Part shown: piece by piece, positions 1-7,830 of the stretch
Numbering within the stretch: the stretch's first letter is position 1
Layout of the letters: each line of letters opens with the position of its first letter
From: an uncultured Candidatus Saccharibacteria bacterium
Lineage (GTDB): Bacteria > Patescibacteriota > Saccharimonadia > Saccharimonadales > Saccharimonadaceae
Assembly (NCBI GenBank): GCA_938017655.1
Contig: CALIJO010000012.1
Span: 1-14,391, forward strand
DNA: 14,391 bases
Direction: 5' to 3'
Notes under the pieces: model-generated
Told to the model about the DNA's origin: nothing
What the model saw: only the letters and a program-made list of their open reading frames with translations
The model's database searches: none
Translations under genes and position numbers: made by a program

Positions 1-30
1 CGGCAAAAAACTAACTCAAGTAAACCTCAT

Positions 31-44
31 GGGGGGGGGGGGGG
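31..44. repeat. Homopolymeric G tract (14 G) at the 5' end of the surface-protein gene
   Basis: Fourteen consecutive G residues directly follow the AT of the only upstream ATG (29-31). At 14 G the ATG frame reads Met-Gly4-Val and stops at TAA 47-49. At 13 or 16 G the same ATG would run into the downstream 570-codon frame and supply a charged N-terminus (FNRELK) before the hydrophobic signal-peptide core. Lengths of 12 and 15 also hit an early stop. This is the classic layout of a slipped-strand phase switch. A caution: poly-G can also be a two-colour sequencing artefact, but here it has ordinary sequence on both sides. Confidence 0.75.
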
Positions 45-1784
45 TTTAATAGAGAATTAAAGATTTTTATATTGTTTTTAGGTTTAATTTCTTTTTCTAA
101 TTTAGCCTCTAGTAATAATACGTTTGCTTCGCATACTCCGACACTTTCGGCTTCGGTAGATCAAGTGAACCTACAGGTGAACGGCAACCAAGTGATAAAT
201 TCCACGAATAAAACTACAGAAATTCCCTTAAACCTTACGGTAAATACAAATAATAAGACTGGCTATACAGCAACATTAAGTTCCGAAACTGAAAACACTG
301 CACTAATCAATGCAACTTCTACCGCTGGTGCGAAAATCAATTCGATCTCTTCCGCTGGGCCACTGGGAGGTTTTTCTAATAATACTTGGGGCTATAAGTT
401 TGGGGCGTCTTCAAACTATGCACCAATTCCGGCTCTCTCTACCCCAGCACAAATCTTACAGACTGCCGGAAAGACCAACGGCAACGAATCGAATCAACTA
501 AGTATTGGCATGAAACTAACAGATAATTTGGAATCAGGGAATTATACAAACAAATTAATTTTATCTTTTGTTTCGAATCCATATACGCCAATAGCTATTA
601 TGACAGAGGGGCCTGATTTTAATACAAAACTAAAAGCCTTGGAAACCGCGACGAATAGAATCGAGCACTTTAAGAAAAGTCCTGTAGCGCCACCAGCTAC
701 TTTCGTGGATGTAGTAAATATTGAAGATGAAGAGTCTGATTATGAAATTAAACTTTGGCGTAATTTTATAGATAAAACAGCTTATTATTATGCTGAACCA
801 GAGAAAGTTTATTTAAATATGGATAGTAATAAGATGTTCTATTCAAAACCTGATGAATACGAAACCAAAAAAATCTTAGATATGGATCTCTCTAACTTCG
901 ATACCTCCAAGGTGACGAGTATGTACTATATGTTTTATGGCATGCATGAGCTTACTTCGCTCGATCTTTCCAACTTCAATACTTCCAAGGTGACGAATAT
1001 GGACCAGATGTTTTATGATATGCCTAACCTCACTTCCCTTAATCTCTCTAACTTCGATACCTCCAAGGTGACTAATATGAGTAATATGTTCAATGGTATG
1101 CGTAATCTCACTACCCTTAATCTCTCCAGCTTCAATACCTCCCAGGTGACGGATATGGACGGTATGTTTTCTGGCATGCGTCATCTCACTACTCTCAATC
1201 TCTCCAGCTTCGATACCTCCAAGGTGACGAGAATGAGCCATATGTTTGATGGCGTGTTTGCCCTCACTACTCTCGATCTCTCCAACTTCGATACCTCGAA
1301 GGTGACGAGTATGGGCTATATGTTTTATGACATGTATAGTCTCACTACTCTCAATCTCTCCAGCTTCGATACCTCTAAGGTAACGTGGATGTGGCATATG
1401 TTTTTTCGCGTGGCTAGTCTCACTTCACTAGATCTCTCCAATTTCGATACCTCTAAGGTGACAGATATGAGTGGTATGTTTTTGTGTATGACCAATCTTA
1501 CCACGCTTGATCTCTCCAACTTCGATACCTCGAAGGTAACACATGTGAATGATATGTTTGCTCTTAATGAGCGGTGTTTATCATCTGAGGATAAACTAGA
1601 AACAATTTATGTAAATAATGATTTTAATACCGCTAACCTTGGATCGCCTCAGGGAATGTTTAAAGGCCGTAAGAAGCTCCGTGGGGGAAACGGTTCTTAT
1701 CTTACCTATCCTTCTGCAGCCGATAAATCCTGGCTCCGCGTGGATCGACCGGGAGTGCAGGGATACTTTACGCGCAAAACTTAG
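45..1784 (+). CDS. BspA-like / DUF285 repeat surface protein, start out of phase
   Basis: Secreted, probably cell-surface protein with nine consecutive 26-residue repeats of the DUF285 (BspA-like) class. The frame is open from just after TAA 21-23, through the G tract, to TAG 1782-1784. The usable start is uncertain. TTG at 72 gives 570 residues but cuts off the basic residues of the signal peptide. No in-frame ATG exists for about the first 147 codons. Numbering from TTG 72: signal-peptide core about 1-20 with a likely cleavage after TFA; a Thr/Asn/Ser-rich beta-type domain about 20-165; a linker with acidic and Tyr-rich stretches 170-270; repeats 271-504, each around LDLSNFDTSKVT-x-M-x2-MF; C-terminal cap ending in GYFTRKT. 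I see no LPXTG motif or C-terminal membrane helix. DUF285 proteins in host-associated bacteria act in adhesion; that role here is by family. An alternative is that the true start lies left of the window, since the ATG frame stays open to base 2. Confidence 0.8.
   Translation, partial: FNRELKIFILFLGLISFSNLASSNNTFASHTPTLSASVDQVNLQVNGNQVINSTNKTTEIPLNLTVNTNNKTGYTATLSSETENTALINATSTAGAKINSISSAGPLGGFSNNTWGYKFGASSNYAPIPALSTPAQILQTAGKTNGNESNQLSIGMKLTDNLESGNYTNKLILSFVSNPYTPIAIMTEGPDFNTKLKALETATNRIEHFKKSPVAPPATFVDVVNIEDEESDYEIKLWRNFIDKTAYYYAEPEKVYLNMDSNKMFYSKPDEYETKKILDMDLSNFDTSKVTSMYYMFYGMHELTSLDLSNFNTSKVTNMDQMFYDMPNLTSLNLSNFDTSKVTNMSNMFNGMRNLTTLNLSSFNTSQVTDMDGMFSGMRHLTTLNLSSFDTSKVTRMSHMFDGVFALTTLDLSNFDTSKVTSMGYMFYDMYSLTTLNLSSFDTSKVTWMWHMFFRVASLTSLDLSNFDTSKVTDMSGMFLCMTNLTTLDLSNFDTSKVTHVNDMFALNERCLSSEDKLETIYVNNDFNTANLGSPQGMFKGRKKLRGGNGSYLTYPSAADKSWLRVDRPGVQGYFTRKT
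882..1583 (+). repeat. Nine tandem 78-bp coding repeats
   Basis: Nine in-frame units of exactly 78 bp encode the 26-residue repeats of the surface protein. The block that encodes NFDTSKVT is the most conserved at the DNA level (a near-constant 'acttcgatacctcc-aaggtgac' core), while codons for the residues before and after MF vary. Units of this kind can gain or lose copies by recombination or slippage. They also create long open frames on the opposite strand that are not genes. Confidence 0.92.
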
Positions 1785-1800
1785 TGCCCGAATAAATTAT

Positions 1801-2070
1801 TTATACAAGATGTCTGGTCTGATTTATGAGAAAATCCCCAATCTCTCCGTGATGGATATGGTTATTTAACGCTTCTTTCGCTTCACGATTAATAGCTTGA
1901 AAGATGGATTCGTTTGGTTTTACTCCTCCGCCCGGAAGATTGTCTGAAGCGTGGGTGTATTTTACGATAAGGGTCTGATTTTGATAATTACCGATAATAT
2001 AAACTTGCGACCAGGGCAAATTTGGTATTTCTTGTTCGATCAAACTAAACTCAGGCGCAATTTTGCGCAA
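1801..2070 (-). pseudogene. Nudix hydrolase remnant
   Basis: The reading frame carries a recognisable Nudix box: GGVKPNE, seven residues, then REAKEALNN. The canonical pattern is G-x5-E-x7-RE-U-x-EE-x-G-U. The second Glu of the metal-binding EE pair is Ala here (GCG, one base from GAG), and the following Gly is Asn. The frame holds no Met codon at all; it can only open at TTG 2070, directly behind an in-frame TGA. It ends 20 residues after the box, whereas Nudix domains run to about 130-150 residues. I therefore read it as a broken copy of an Nudix NTP-pyrophosphohydrolase. It could alternatively be a very short living protein, which I think unlikely. The uvrB promoter lies across its 5' edge. 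Confidence 0.6.
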
Positions 2071-2091
2071 TCAGCTCAAAAATTGTATAAT
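2063..2091 (+). promoter_or_regulatory. uvrB promoter
   Basis: A perfect TATAAT lies at 2086-2091, with a weak -35 (TTGCGC, 2063-2068) at 17 bp spacing. Only 8 bases separate the -10 from the uvrB ATG, so the transcript would have a leader of about 0-2 bases, and no Shine-Dalgarno sequence is present. Confidence 0.7.
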
Positions 2092-2099
2092 ATATAAGT

Positions 2100-4112
2100 A
2101 TGCCAGAGTTTCGCCTACATAGTAAATTTCAGCCCACCGGTGATCAGCCGGCGGCTATTGCTCAGCTCACGCGTGGTCTCAAGATGGGGATCCGTGAGCA
2201 GACTTTGCTTGGCGTTACGGGTTCTGGTAAGACTTTTACTATGGCGAACCTCATTGCTAATGTTCAAAAGCCGACTCTGATTCTTGCCCATAATAAAACC
2301 CTCGCTGCCCAGCTTTATTCCGAGTTCCGTGAATTTTTCCCCGAGAATGAGGTACACTATTTTGTTTCTTACTTCGATTACTATCAGCCAGAAGCTTATA
2401 TCGCCAGCACCGATACCTATATTGAAAAAGATTCGGCCATTAACGATGAGATTGACCGTCTACGTCACGCCGCCACGGTTTCATTACTCACGCGTAAAGA
2501 TACGATTATCGTCGCTTCAGTCTCTTGTATTTACGGTATCGGTTCGCCGGATCATTACACCGAAATGTCTCTACATCTCGAGAAAGCCGGCCATACTTGG
2601 CAGGTAGTTTCGAAAAATACTCTACCAGTCGCCAAGCTCAACCAAACTAACCTGATGATTTATCTCATCGCCATGCAATATCACCGTAATGACCTGGCTT
2701 TTGAACGTGGTAATTTCCGGGTTAAAGGCGATACCATCGACCTCTTTCCAGCCTCCGGTGAAATTGCTTATCGTTTTGAGTTTGCTTTTGATGAACTCGA
2801 AGAGGTTAAAATTATTGATCCGCTCACCGCTGAAGTACGTGAAAAACCAGATCAAGTTTTCATCTTCCCGAATACTCACTACGCTACCCCGAAAGATCAA
2901 CTTGACCGCGCCATTGATTTAATTCAGGCTGAATTTGACGAACGTCTAAAATATTTCGAGGCTAACCATAAATATCTAGAAGCGCAACGTATTTCTCAGC
3001 GCACCAAATATGATCTCGAAATGTTGAAAGAAACTGGCTTCGTGAAGGGAATTGAAAACTATTCTCGCCATCTAGATGGCCGTAAGGCTGGAGAACCACC
3101 AGCGACTTTGCTCGATTTTTTCCCAGACGATTTTCTCTTATTAGTCGACGAATCGCATATGACTTTGCCGCAGGTACGCGGGATGTATAATGGTGACCAC
3201 GCTAGAAAATCCACTCTGGTGGAATATGGTTTCCGCTTACCGAGCGCCCTCGATAATCGTCCTCTAACCTTTGATGAATTTGAAACTCATATTCGCCGTG
3301 CGGTTTATGTTTCTGCGACTCCTGGCAAGTATGAACTAGAAGTTTCTCCTAAGCCAGCCGAGCAAGTGATTCGCCCGACCGGACTCCTTGATCCAGAAAT
3401 TGAAGTTCGACCGAGTGAAGGTCAGATTGATGATTTAATGAGTGAGATTGAGGCTCGTATCGCCAAAAATCAACGCGTCATCGTCACGACTTTGACTAAA
3501 CGCATGGCGGAGGATTTGACTGACCACTTGAAGGACCACAAGATTAAAACGGCTTATATTCATTCCGACATCGACACCTTGGAGCGTGGTGATATCTTGC
3601 GCGATTTGCGCTCGGGAGTCTACGATGTCTTGGTCGGTATTAATTTACTGCGTGAAGGTTTGGATCTACCAGAAGTTTCGCTCGTGGCAATTCTCGATGC
3701 TGATAAAGAAGGTTTCTTGCGTTCTGAGTCAGCGCTTATTCAGACCATTGGTCGTGCGGCGCGTCATGTCGAAGGCCACGTCATTATGTATGCCGATAAT
3801 ATTACCGAAAGTATGGAGCGGGCAATTTCCGAAACCAATCGTCGCCGTGAAATCCAGCAAGCCTATAATCGTGAACATGGTATCACTCCGACCTCTATTA
3901 AGAAAGAAATCTCGTTGGGCCTCCGTGCGATTATTCCAGAAAAGGCCAAGGAAGATAAATTAGACCTTAAGAAAGTACCAAAAACCGAGCTTCCGTCACT
4001 GATGAAGGAGCTTTCTGAACAAATGCAACTCGCCGCCGCCAATCTCGAATTCGAGCAGGCCGCCAAACTTCGTGATATGATTCAAAAAATCAAAGACGCC
4101 GAAAATAGCTAA
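2100..4112 (+). CDS. uvrB: UvrABC excision nuclease subunit B
   Basis: Damage-verifying helicase-like subunit of nucleotide excision repair. It is loaded by UvrA, opens the DNA around the lesion and recruits UvrC for incision. At 670 residues it has normal family length. Visible features in order: Walker A GVTGSGKT (38-45, Lys44); the beta-hairpin that locks damaged DNA, rich in Tyr (YFDYYQPEAY, 91-100, and following residues); helicase DESH motif (350-353); motif VYVSATPG; helicase C-terminal motifs including GINLLREGLDLPEV and QTIGRAARH; and a C-terminal UVR motif (about 632-667) that contacts UvrC. Nothing looks damaged. It is expressed from its own near-leaderless promoter. It ends 2 bases from the convergent uracil-DNA glycosylase gene, with no room for a terminator between them. 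No uvrA or uvrC is in the window. Confidence 0.98.
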   Translation: MPEFRLHSKFQPTGDQPAAIAQLTRGLKMGIREQTLLGVTGSGKTFTMANLIANVQKPTLILAHNKTLAAQLYSEFREFFPENEVHYFVSYFDYYQPEAYIASTDTYIEKDSAINDEIDRLRHAATVSLLTRKDTIIVASVSCIYGIGSPDHYTEMSLHLEKAGHTWQVVSKNTLPVAKLNQTNLMIYLIAMQYHRNDLAFERGNFRVKGDTIDLFPASGEIAYRFEFAFDELEEVKIIDPLTAEVREKPDQVFIFPNTHYATPKDQLDRAIDLIQAEFDERLKYFEANHKYLEAQRISQRTKYDLEMLKETGFVKGIENYSRHLDGRKAGEPPATLLDFFPDDFLLLVDESHMTLPQVRGMYNGDHARKSTLVEYGFRLPSALDNRPLTFDEFETHIRRAVYVSATPGKYELEVSPKPAEQVIRPTGLLDPEIEVRPSEGQIDDLMSEIEARIAKNQRVIVTTLTKRMAEDLTDHLKDHKIKTAYIHSDIDTLERGDILRDLRSGVYDVLVGINLLREGLDLPEVSLVAILDADKEGFLRSESALIQTIGRAARHVEGHVIMYADNITESMERAISETNRRREIQQAYNREHGITPTSIKKEISLGLRAIIPEKAKEDKLDLKKVPKTELPSLMKELSEQMQLAAANLEFEQAAKLRDMIQKIKDAENS

Positions 4113-4114
4113 AA

Positions 4115-4693
4115 TTATTTCAGAATCTTCCTTACGCGCTCTTGTAATACTGGTACCACTTCTTTTTCGAACCAAGGATTCTTCGCCTGCCAGCGGAAAT
4201 TGAGTGGGCTGGGGTGGACGATTGGAAAATATTTGGGCAGATAATCTTGAAATGCGCGTACCGTCTCGGTCAAATTTTCCTGAGCTTTGGAGCCGAGGTA
4301 ATACTTCATCGCATATTGCCCAATCAAAATTGTCAGCTTGATGTTCGGCATTAGTTTTAAGATTGCCGGATGGTATTCTTCGGCAATAAATTTTCGTGGT
4401 GGTAGGTCACCGGTTTTGCCTTTGCCCGGGTAATAAAAATCCATCGGTAAAATTGTAATTTTCTCAGAGTAAAATTCTTTCTCACTCACCCCCATCCATT
4501 CGCGCAATTTTTCGCCTGATTTGTCCGCGAACGGCACCCCGCTCTCTTCTACCTTTCGGCCAGGCGCCTGACCGATGATTAATATTTCTGCCTTATTGCT
4601 CAATTGATAAATCGGCCCCACTCCGCGCTCGGTATAAGAAGTATTTCTCGGATCTTGCATTAATTGTTCCGTAATTTCATCAAATTCATTCAT
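4115..4693 (-). CDS. Uracil-DNA glycosylase superfamily protein
   Basis: A 192-residue member of the uracil-DNA glycosylase superfamily (COG1573-like), which removes uracil from DNA as the first step of base excision repair. Motif 1 is GQAPG (41-45), followed by SGVPFADKSGEKLREWMG; motif 2 is HPSP (160-163) followed by LNFRWQAKNPWFE. The central 'PMDFYYPGKGKTGDLPPR' block is typical of a bacterial subgroup. The protein contains no cysteine at all, so it cannot hold the 4Fe-4S cluster of families 4 and 5. It appears complete. It starts at ATG 4693, 9 bases after a TATTAT -10 box, and converges on uvrB. Substrate range cannot be told from sequence. Confidence 0.9.
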   Translation of the reverse strand: MNEFDEITEQLMQDPRNTSYTERGVGPIYQLSNKAEILIIGQAPGRKVEESGVPFADKSGEKLREWMGVSEKEFYSEKITILPMDFYYPGKGKTGDLPPRKFIAEEYHPAILKLMPNIKLTILIGQYAMKYYLGSKAQENLTETVRAFQDYLPKYFPIVHPSPLNFRWQAKNPWFEKEVVPVLQERVRKILK

Positions 4694-4702
4694 CGTAATT
4701 CG

Positions 4703-4708
4703 ATAATA
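4703..4708 (-). promoter_or_regulatory. -10 box of the uracil-DNA glycosylase gene
   Basis: TATTAT on the minus strand ends 9 bases before ATG 4693, leaving almost no leader. It is back to back with the transporter promoter at 4718-4726, so the two units share a divergent control region of about 70 bp. Confidence 0.5.
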
Positions 4709-4717
4709 TCACTTTTA

Positions 4718-4761
4718 TGCTAAAATAAAATAAGTCACATTTAATTTATTTGTTAGGAGGT
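4718..4761 (+). promoter_or_regulatory. Transporter operon promoter and ribosome binding site
   Basis: An extended -10 (TGC TAAAAT, 4718-4726) is followed by a leader of about 30 bases holding a full Shine-Dalgarno AGGAGGT at 4755-4761. The GGAGG core sits only 3 bases from the ATG, closer than the usual 5-9. No other start is available, so the spacing is real as sequenced. This leadered arrangement contrasts with the near-leaderless genes around it. Confidence 0.6.
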
Positions 4762-4763
4762 AA

Positions 4764-5540
4764 ATGGCTAATACAAATAAAATTCTCTCTGTTGAAAAAG
4801 TTACTAAGACTTTCGGCAAGGGAAATAGCCTCACGAAGGCCGTCGATAATCTTTCTTTCTCCGTGAAGAAAGGCGAATTTCTCGCAATCATGGGCGCCTC
4901 CGGCTCTGGTAAGAGTACTACATTAAACCTGATTTCCACGATCGACCGTCCGACCTCTGGTCAAATTCTTGTCGACGGTACCGATATCACGAAACTCAAA
5001 GGCGAGAAACTTAACCGCTTCCGTCGCGAATCACTCGGTTTTATCTTTCAGGATTTTAATCTCCTTGATAATCTTACCGCTTACGAAAATATCGCGTTGG
5101 CACTCTCGATTCAGAATGTCAAAGCTTCAGAAATTGATGAAAAAGTTAAAGCTGTCGCTAAAAATCTCGACATCGAAGCTATTTTACAAAAGTTCCCATA
5201 TCAACTTTCTGGTGGTCAAAAACAACGCGTAGCTTCCGCTCGCGCTATCATCACTAATCCGAAATTAATTCTCGCCGATGAGCCTACTGGTGCGCTTGAT
5301 TCGAAGTCTTCTAAGCTTCTCCTCGAACGTTTCGATTATTTGAATCAAGAGCTCCAGGCTACTATTCTGATGGTTACTCACGATGCTTTCTCGGCCAGCT
5401 TTGCTACCCGCATTATTTTCATTAAGGATGGCCAAATTTACGATGAAATTCACCGCGAAAATAAGACTCGCAAGGAGTTCTTCGATGAAATCATCCGTGT
5501 GATGTCTACCCTAGGTGGAGGTGACGCTGATGTTATTTAA
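4764..5540 (+). CDS. ABC transporter ATP-binding protein, BceA/MacB-type
   Basis: A 258-residue cytoplasmic ATPase that powers the permease encoded next to it. Walker A GASGSGKST at 44-52 (Lys50), Q-loop in FIFQDFNLL, signature LSGGQKQR at 148-155, Walker B LILADEP at 168-174 with catalytic Glu173, and switch His206 in VTHD are all intact. The sequence class (BceA/LolD/MacB) pairs with FtsX-domain permeases instead of classical importers. The last 11 bases overlap the permease start, so the two subunits are probably translationally coupled. By family the complex confers resistance to cell-wall-targeting peptides by freeing their lipid II-cycle targets; the substrate here is unknown. No BceRS-type sensor kinase or regulator is nearby. 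Confidence 0.95.
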   Translation: MANTNKILSVEKVTKTFGKGNSLTKAVDNLSFSVKKGEFLAIMGASGSGKSTTLNLISTIDRPTSGQILVDGTDITKLKGEKLNRFRRESLGFIFQDFNLLDNLTAYENIALALSIQNVKASEIDEKVKAVAKNLDIEAILQKFPYQLSGGQKQRVASARAIITNPKLILADEPTGALDSKSSKLLLERFDYLNQELQATILMVTHDAFSASFATRIIFIKDGQIYDEIHRENKTRKEFFDEIIRVMSTLGGGDADVI

Positions 5541-7716
5541 GCTTTCGTTTCGAAATATTACGCGCAGCATCAAGGATTATGCGATTTATTTCTTTACGTT
5601 AGTGCTCGGTGTTACGCTCTTTTATGTCTTTAATTCTGTCGGCTCTCAGGCGGCTGTGCTTGAATTAAATAACTCTCGCAAACTCATCGTCGATTTGCTC
5701 GCGAAAATTCTTTCTGGTATGAGTGTTCTCGTGGTCTTTATTCTCGGTGCTTTAATTATCTACGCCTCCCGCTTCCTAATCAAGCGTCGTAATAAAGAAT
5801 TCGCCATCTATCTCACGCTCGGTATGAGTAAGCGTAAAATCTCGCGTCTCCTCTTCTTTGAAACCTTGATGATTGGTGTAATCTCCCTCGGCGTGGGACT
5901 TTTACTTGGCATCGGCGCTTCGCAGCTAATTAGTGTATTGATTGCCAAGCTTTTCGAAGCTAATATGGATAAATTTACTTTTGTCTTTTCCGAAAAAGCC
6001 TTCTTCGATACTATTCTTTACTTCGGCCTCATCTACCTCATTGTGATTTTCTTCAATACCATCATTGTCGGTCGTCTGAAGATTATTGAACTACTCCAGG
6101 GGAGTAAGAAATCCGAAAAAGCCTTCCTGAAAAACCCGCTGCTTCGCGCCATTGTCTTCTTGGTTTCTGCTTCCGTACTTGGTTATGCTTATTGGTGGGT
6201 GAATAATGACAAAATCTCTCTTATGGACCGCGTCTATAATCTTCTTTGGCCGGTTATTGCTGGCGTAGTTGCCACCTTCCTAATCTTCTGGTCGCTTTCT
6301 GGTTTGATTATGGAAATTGTCACTCGCAGCAAAAAGTTTTACTTCAAGGGGCTGAATTCCTTCGTCTTCCGCCAAATTTCCAGCAAGGTGAATACCGCCG
6401 TGATCTCTATGTCCTTGATAAGTCTCTTATTGTTCCTCACGATTAGTATTCTTTCACTCTGTTTTTCGATCAATGAATCGATGAAAAGAGAACTAGCTTA
6501 CAATACGCCAGTCGACGCAATGACCGAACTGACTGATTATCTCGCGGTTTACGGTTCAAATAGTAGTGTTGGCTATTTATCTCAAATGTCTAAAGATCAG
6601 GAAAAAGCTGCTCTCGCCACTTCCCAGGCCTACATGAAAAAATCCCTCTATCAAAATTTGATTGATCGAAATCCAGACCTTGCGAAAGATATTAAAGATC
6701 ATGTTGAGCTGAATGTTTATGCCGATAGTAGTTTCATTTATGGCCAAATTTTACCGTCAGGCGTTATGACGGGGACCGTGCAAGCCTTCATGTCGAAAAC
6801 TACTGTGCCGATGATTCGCGTCTCTGATTATAATAAACTCGCTAAACTTTATCATCGTGATGAAATTCACCTGAAAGATGATCAATATCAGTTCCTGGCC
6901 GACTTTAAGACTATGGCGGAAATTCTCGACAAAACTCTTGCAGGTAATACCCAAATTAAGTATCGTAACTTTACCCTCAATCCAGTCGCCAAAAAACACC
7001 AAGAAGGCTTCATTATCTCATCTGGTTTTAAGTCTAATACTGGCATTCTTGTCGTGCCTGACAATGTAATCACTGATCAGCCAATCGGCACCCAAGCCTT
7101 GTTAATGAACTACAATCTCAGTAGTTCCCGTACCGCTGAACAGATTGATGAAGATTTGCGCAAGGCTTTTGAACTCGGTGATGTGTCCGTTAATGCGGTT
7201 AGTTCATCTGAAGATACTACACAGGAAACAAAAAGCTCCGCTAAGCAGGATGATCGTCCAAGTGGTGTTTCTATTAATTTCTACACCAAATTATTGGTGA
7301 AAACCGGTTCGGCTGGCATGCAAGCTATTGCCACTTTTGTCGGCTTTTATCTCGGTATCATCTTCCTCATTTCCTCTGCCGCAATTCTAGCCCTTAAGCA
7401 ACTTTCTGAATCTTCCGATAATACTGAAAAATATGCTGCCTTACGTCGTCTCGGCGCCAGTAACAAAATGTTAAACCGTGCACTCTTCGTTCAAATCGCG
7501 ATTTTCTTCCTTGCGCCATTACTCATTGGCATCATTCACTCCATTTTTGGGATTATGTTTGCCTCGAGCATTATCGAATCGTTCGGCTCTGACGGACTCC
7601 TTGCCTCGATCCCGATGACCGCCTCTATGATCGTGCTGATTTATGGTGGTTACTTCCTCCTGACTTATATCAGCAGTAAGCGCATTATCTCCGAAAAACA
7701 ACTCCGCCGCGACTAG
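5530..7716 (+). CDS. BceB-like ABC transporter permease (FtsX family)
   Basis: Membrane subunit of the transporter, 728 residues from ATG 5530. I choose that start over GTG 5515 because GGAGGTG (5517-5523) is correctly placed 6 bases upstream. The BceB topology is clear: ten hydrophobic helices at about 17-37, 65-83, 112-138, 162-182, 205-224, 237-262, 288-313, then a large extracellular domain of about 280 residues (315-595), then helices near 598-622, 651-675 and 694-713. FtsX-type segments precede the coupling regions (IYLTLGMSKRKISRLL and AALRRLGASNKMLNR). In characterised BceB proteins the large external loop recognises the peptide antibiotic or its lipid target and signals to a BceS kinase; none is present here. 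The final codons (ISEKQLRRD, stop) are repeated downstream as a decaying tandem array. Confidence 0.93.
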   Translation: MLFKLSFRNITRSIKDYAIYFFTLVLGVTLFYVFNSVGSQAAVLELNNSRKLIVDLLAKILSGMSVLVVFILGALIIYASRFLIKRRNKEFAIYLTLGMSKRKISRLLFFETLMIGVISLGVGLLLGIGASQLISVLIAKLFEANMDKFTFVFSEKAFFDTILYFGLIYLIVIFFNTIIVGRLKIIELLQGSKKSEKAFLKNPLLRAIVFLVSASVLGYAYWWVNNDKISLMDRVYNLLWPVIAGVVATFLIFWSLSGLIMEIVTRSKKFYFKGLNSFVFRQISSKVNTAVISMSLISLLLFLTISILSLCFSINESMKRELAYNTPVDAMTELTDYLAVYGSNSSVGYLSQMSKDQEKAALATSQAYMKKSLYQNLIDRNPDLAKDIKDHVELNVYADSSFIYGQILPSGVMTGTVQAFMSKTTVPMIRVSDYNKLAKLYHRDEIHLKDDQYQFLADFKTMAEILDKTLAGNTQIKYRNFTLNPVAKKHQEGFIISSGFKSNTGILVVPDNVITDQPIGTQALLMNYNLSSSRTAEQIDEDLRKAFELGDVSVNAVSSSEDTTQETKSSAKQDDRPSGVSINFYTKLLVKTGSAGMQAIATFVGFYLGIIFLISSAAILALKQLSESSDNTEKYAALRRLGASNKMLNRALFVQIAIFFLAPLLIGIIHSIFGIMFASSIIESFGSDGLLASIPMTASMIVLIYGGYFLLTYISSKRIISEKQLRRD

Positions 7717-7796
7717 GGAAGTTATCTCCGAAAAACAACTCCGCCGCGACTAGGGGAAACTCCTCTAAAAAAACAACTTCGTCGCAACTAGGGAAA
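7685..7796 (+). repeat. Tandem copies of the permease gene's 3' end
   Basis: The last ~10 codons plus the TAG stop of the permease gene (from 7685) occur again at 7722 with a 37-bp period, identical for over 30 bases. A third, diverged copy ends near 7796 (period 38). The extra copies are in shifted frames and lie after the stop, so they add no protein. They look like slippage or recombination scars at the edge of the accessory island. They are too few and too gene-derived to be a CRISPR array. Confidence 0.9.
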
Positions 7797-7800
7797 ATAT

Positions 7801-7824
7801 AAGTTAAGGAAAAATCCTTAGCTT
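7801..7824 (+). other. Small hairpin after the transporter operon
   Basis: TAAGGA (7805-7810) pairs with TCCTTA (7815-7820) across an AAAA loop, and the stem extends with AAG/CTT past one T-G wobble or mismatch. There is no T run directly after it. It sits just before the stronger terminator hairpin, making a double stem-loop. It may help stabilise the 3' end of the transporter mRNA. Confidence 0.5.
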
Positions 7825-7830
7825 GATTAG

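Noticed and set aside
876..1397. Long open frame of 173 codons on the minus strand
   Set aside because: It is antisense to the 78-bp repeats and is open only because the unit length is a multiple of three; the product is a low-complexity mirror of the repeat.
7685..7796. Possible CRISPR array from 37-bp repeats
   Set aside because: There are no spacers; the repeats abut and derive from the permease coding end.
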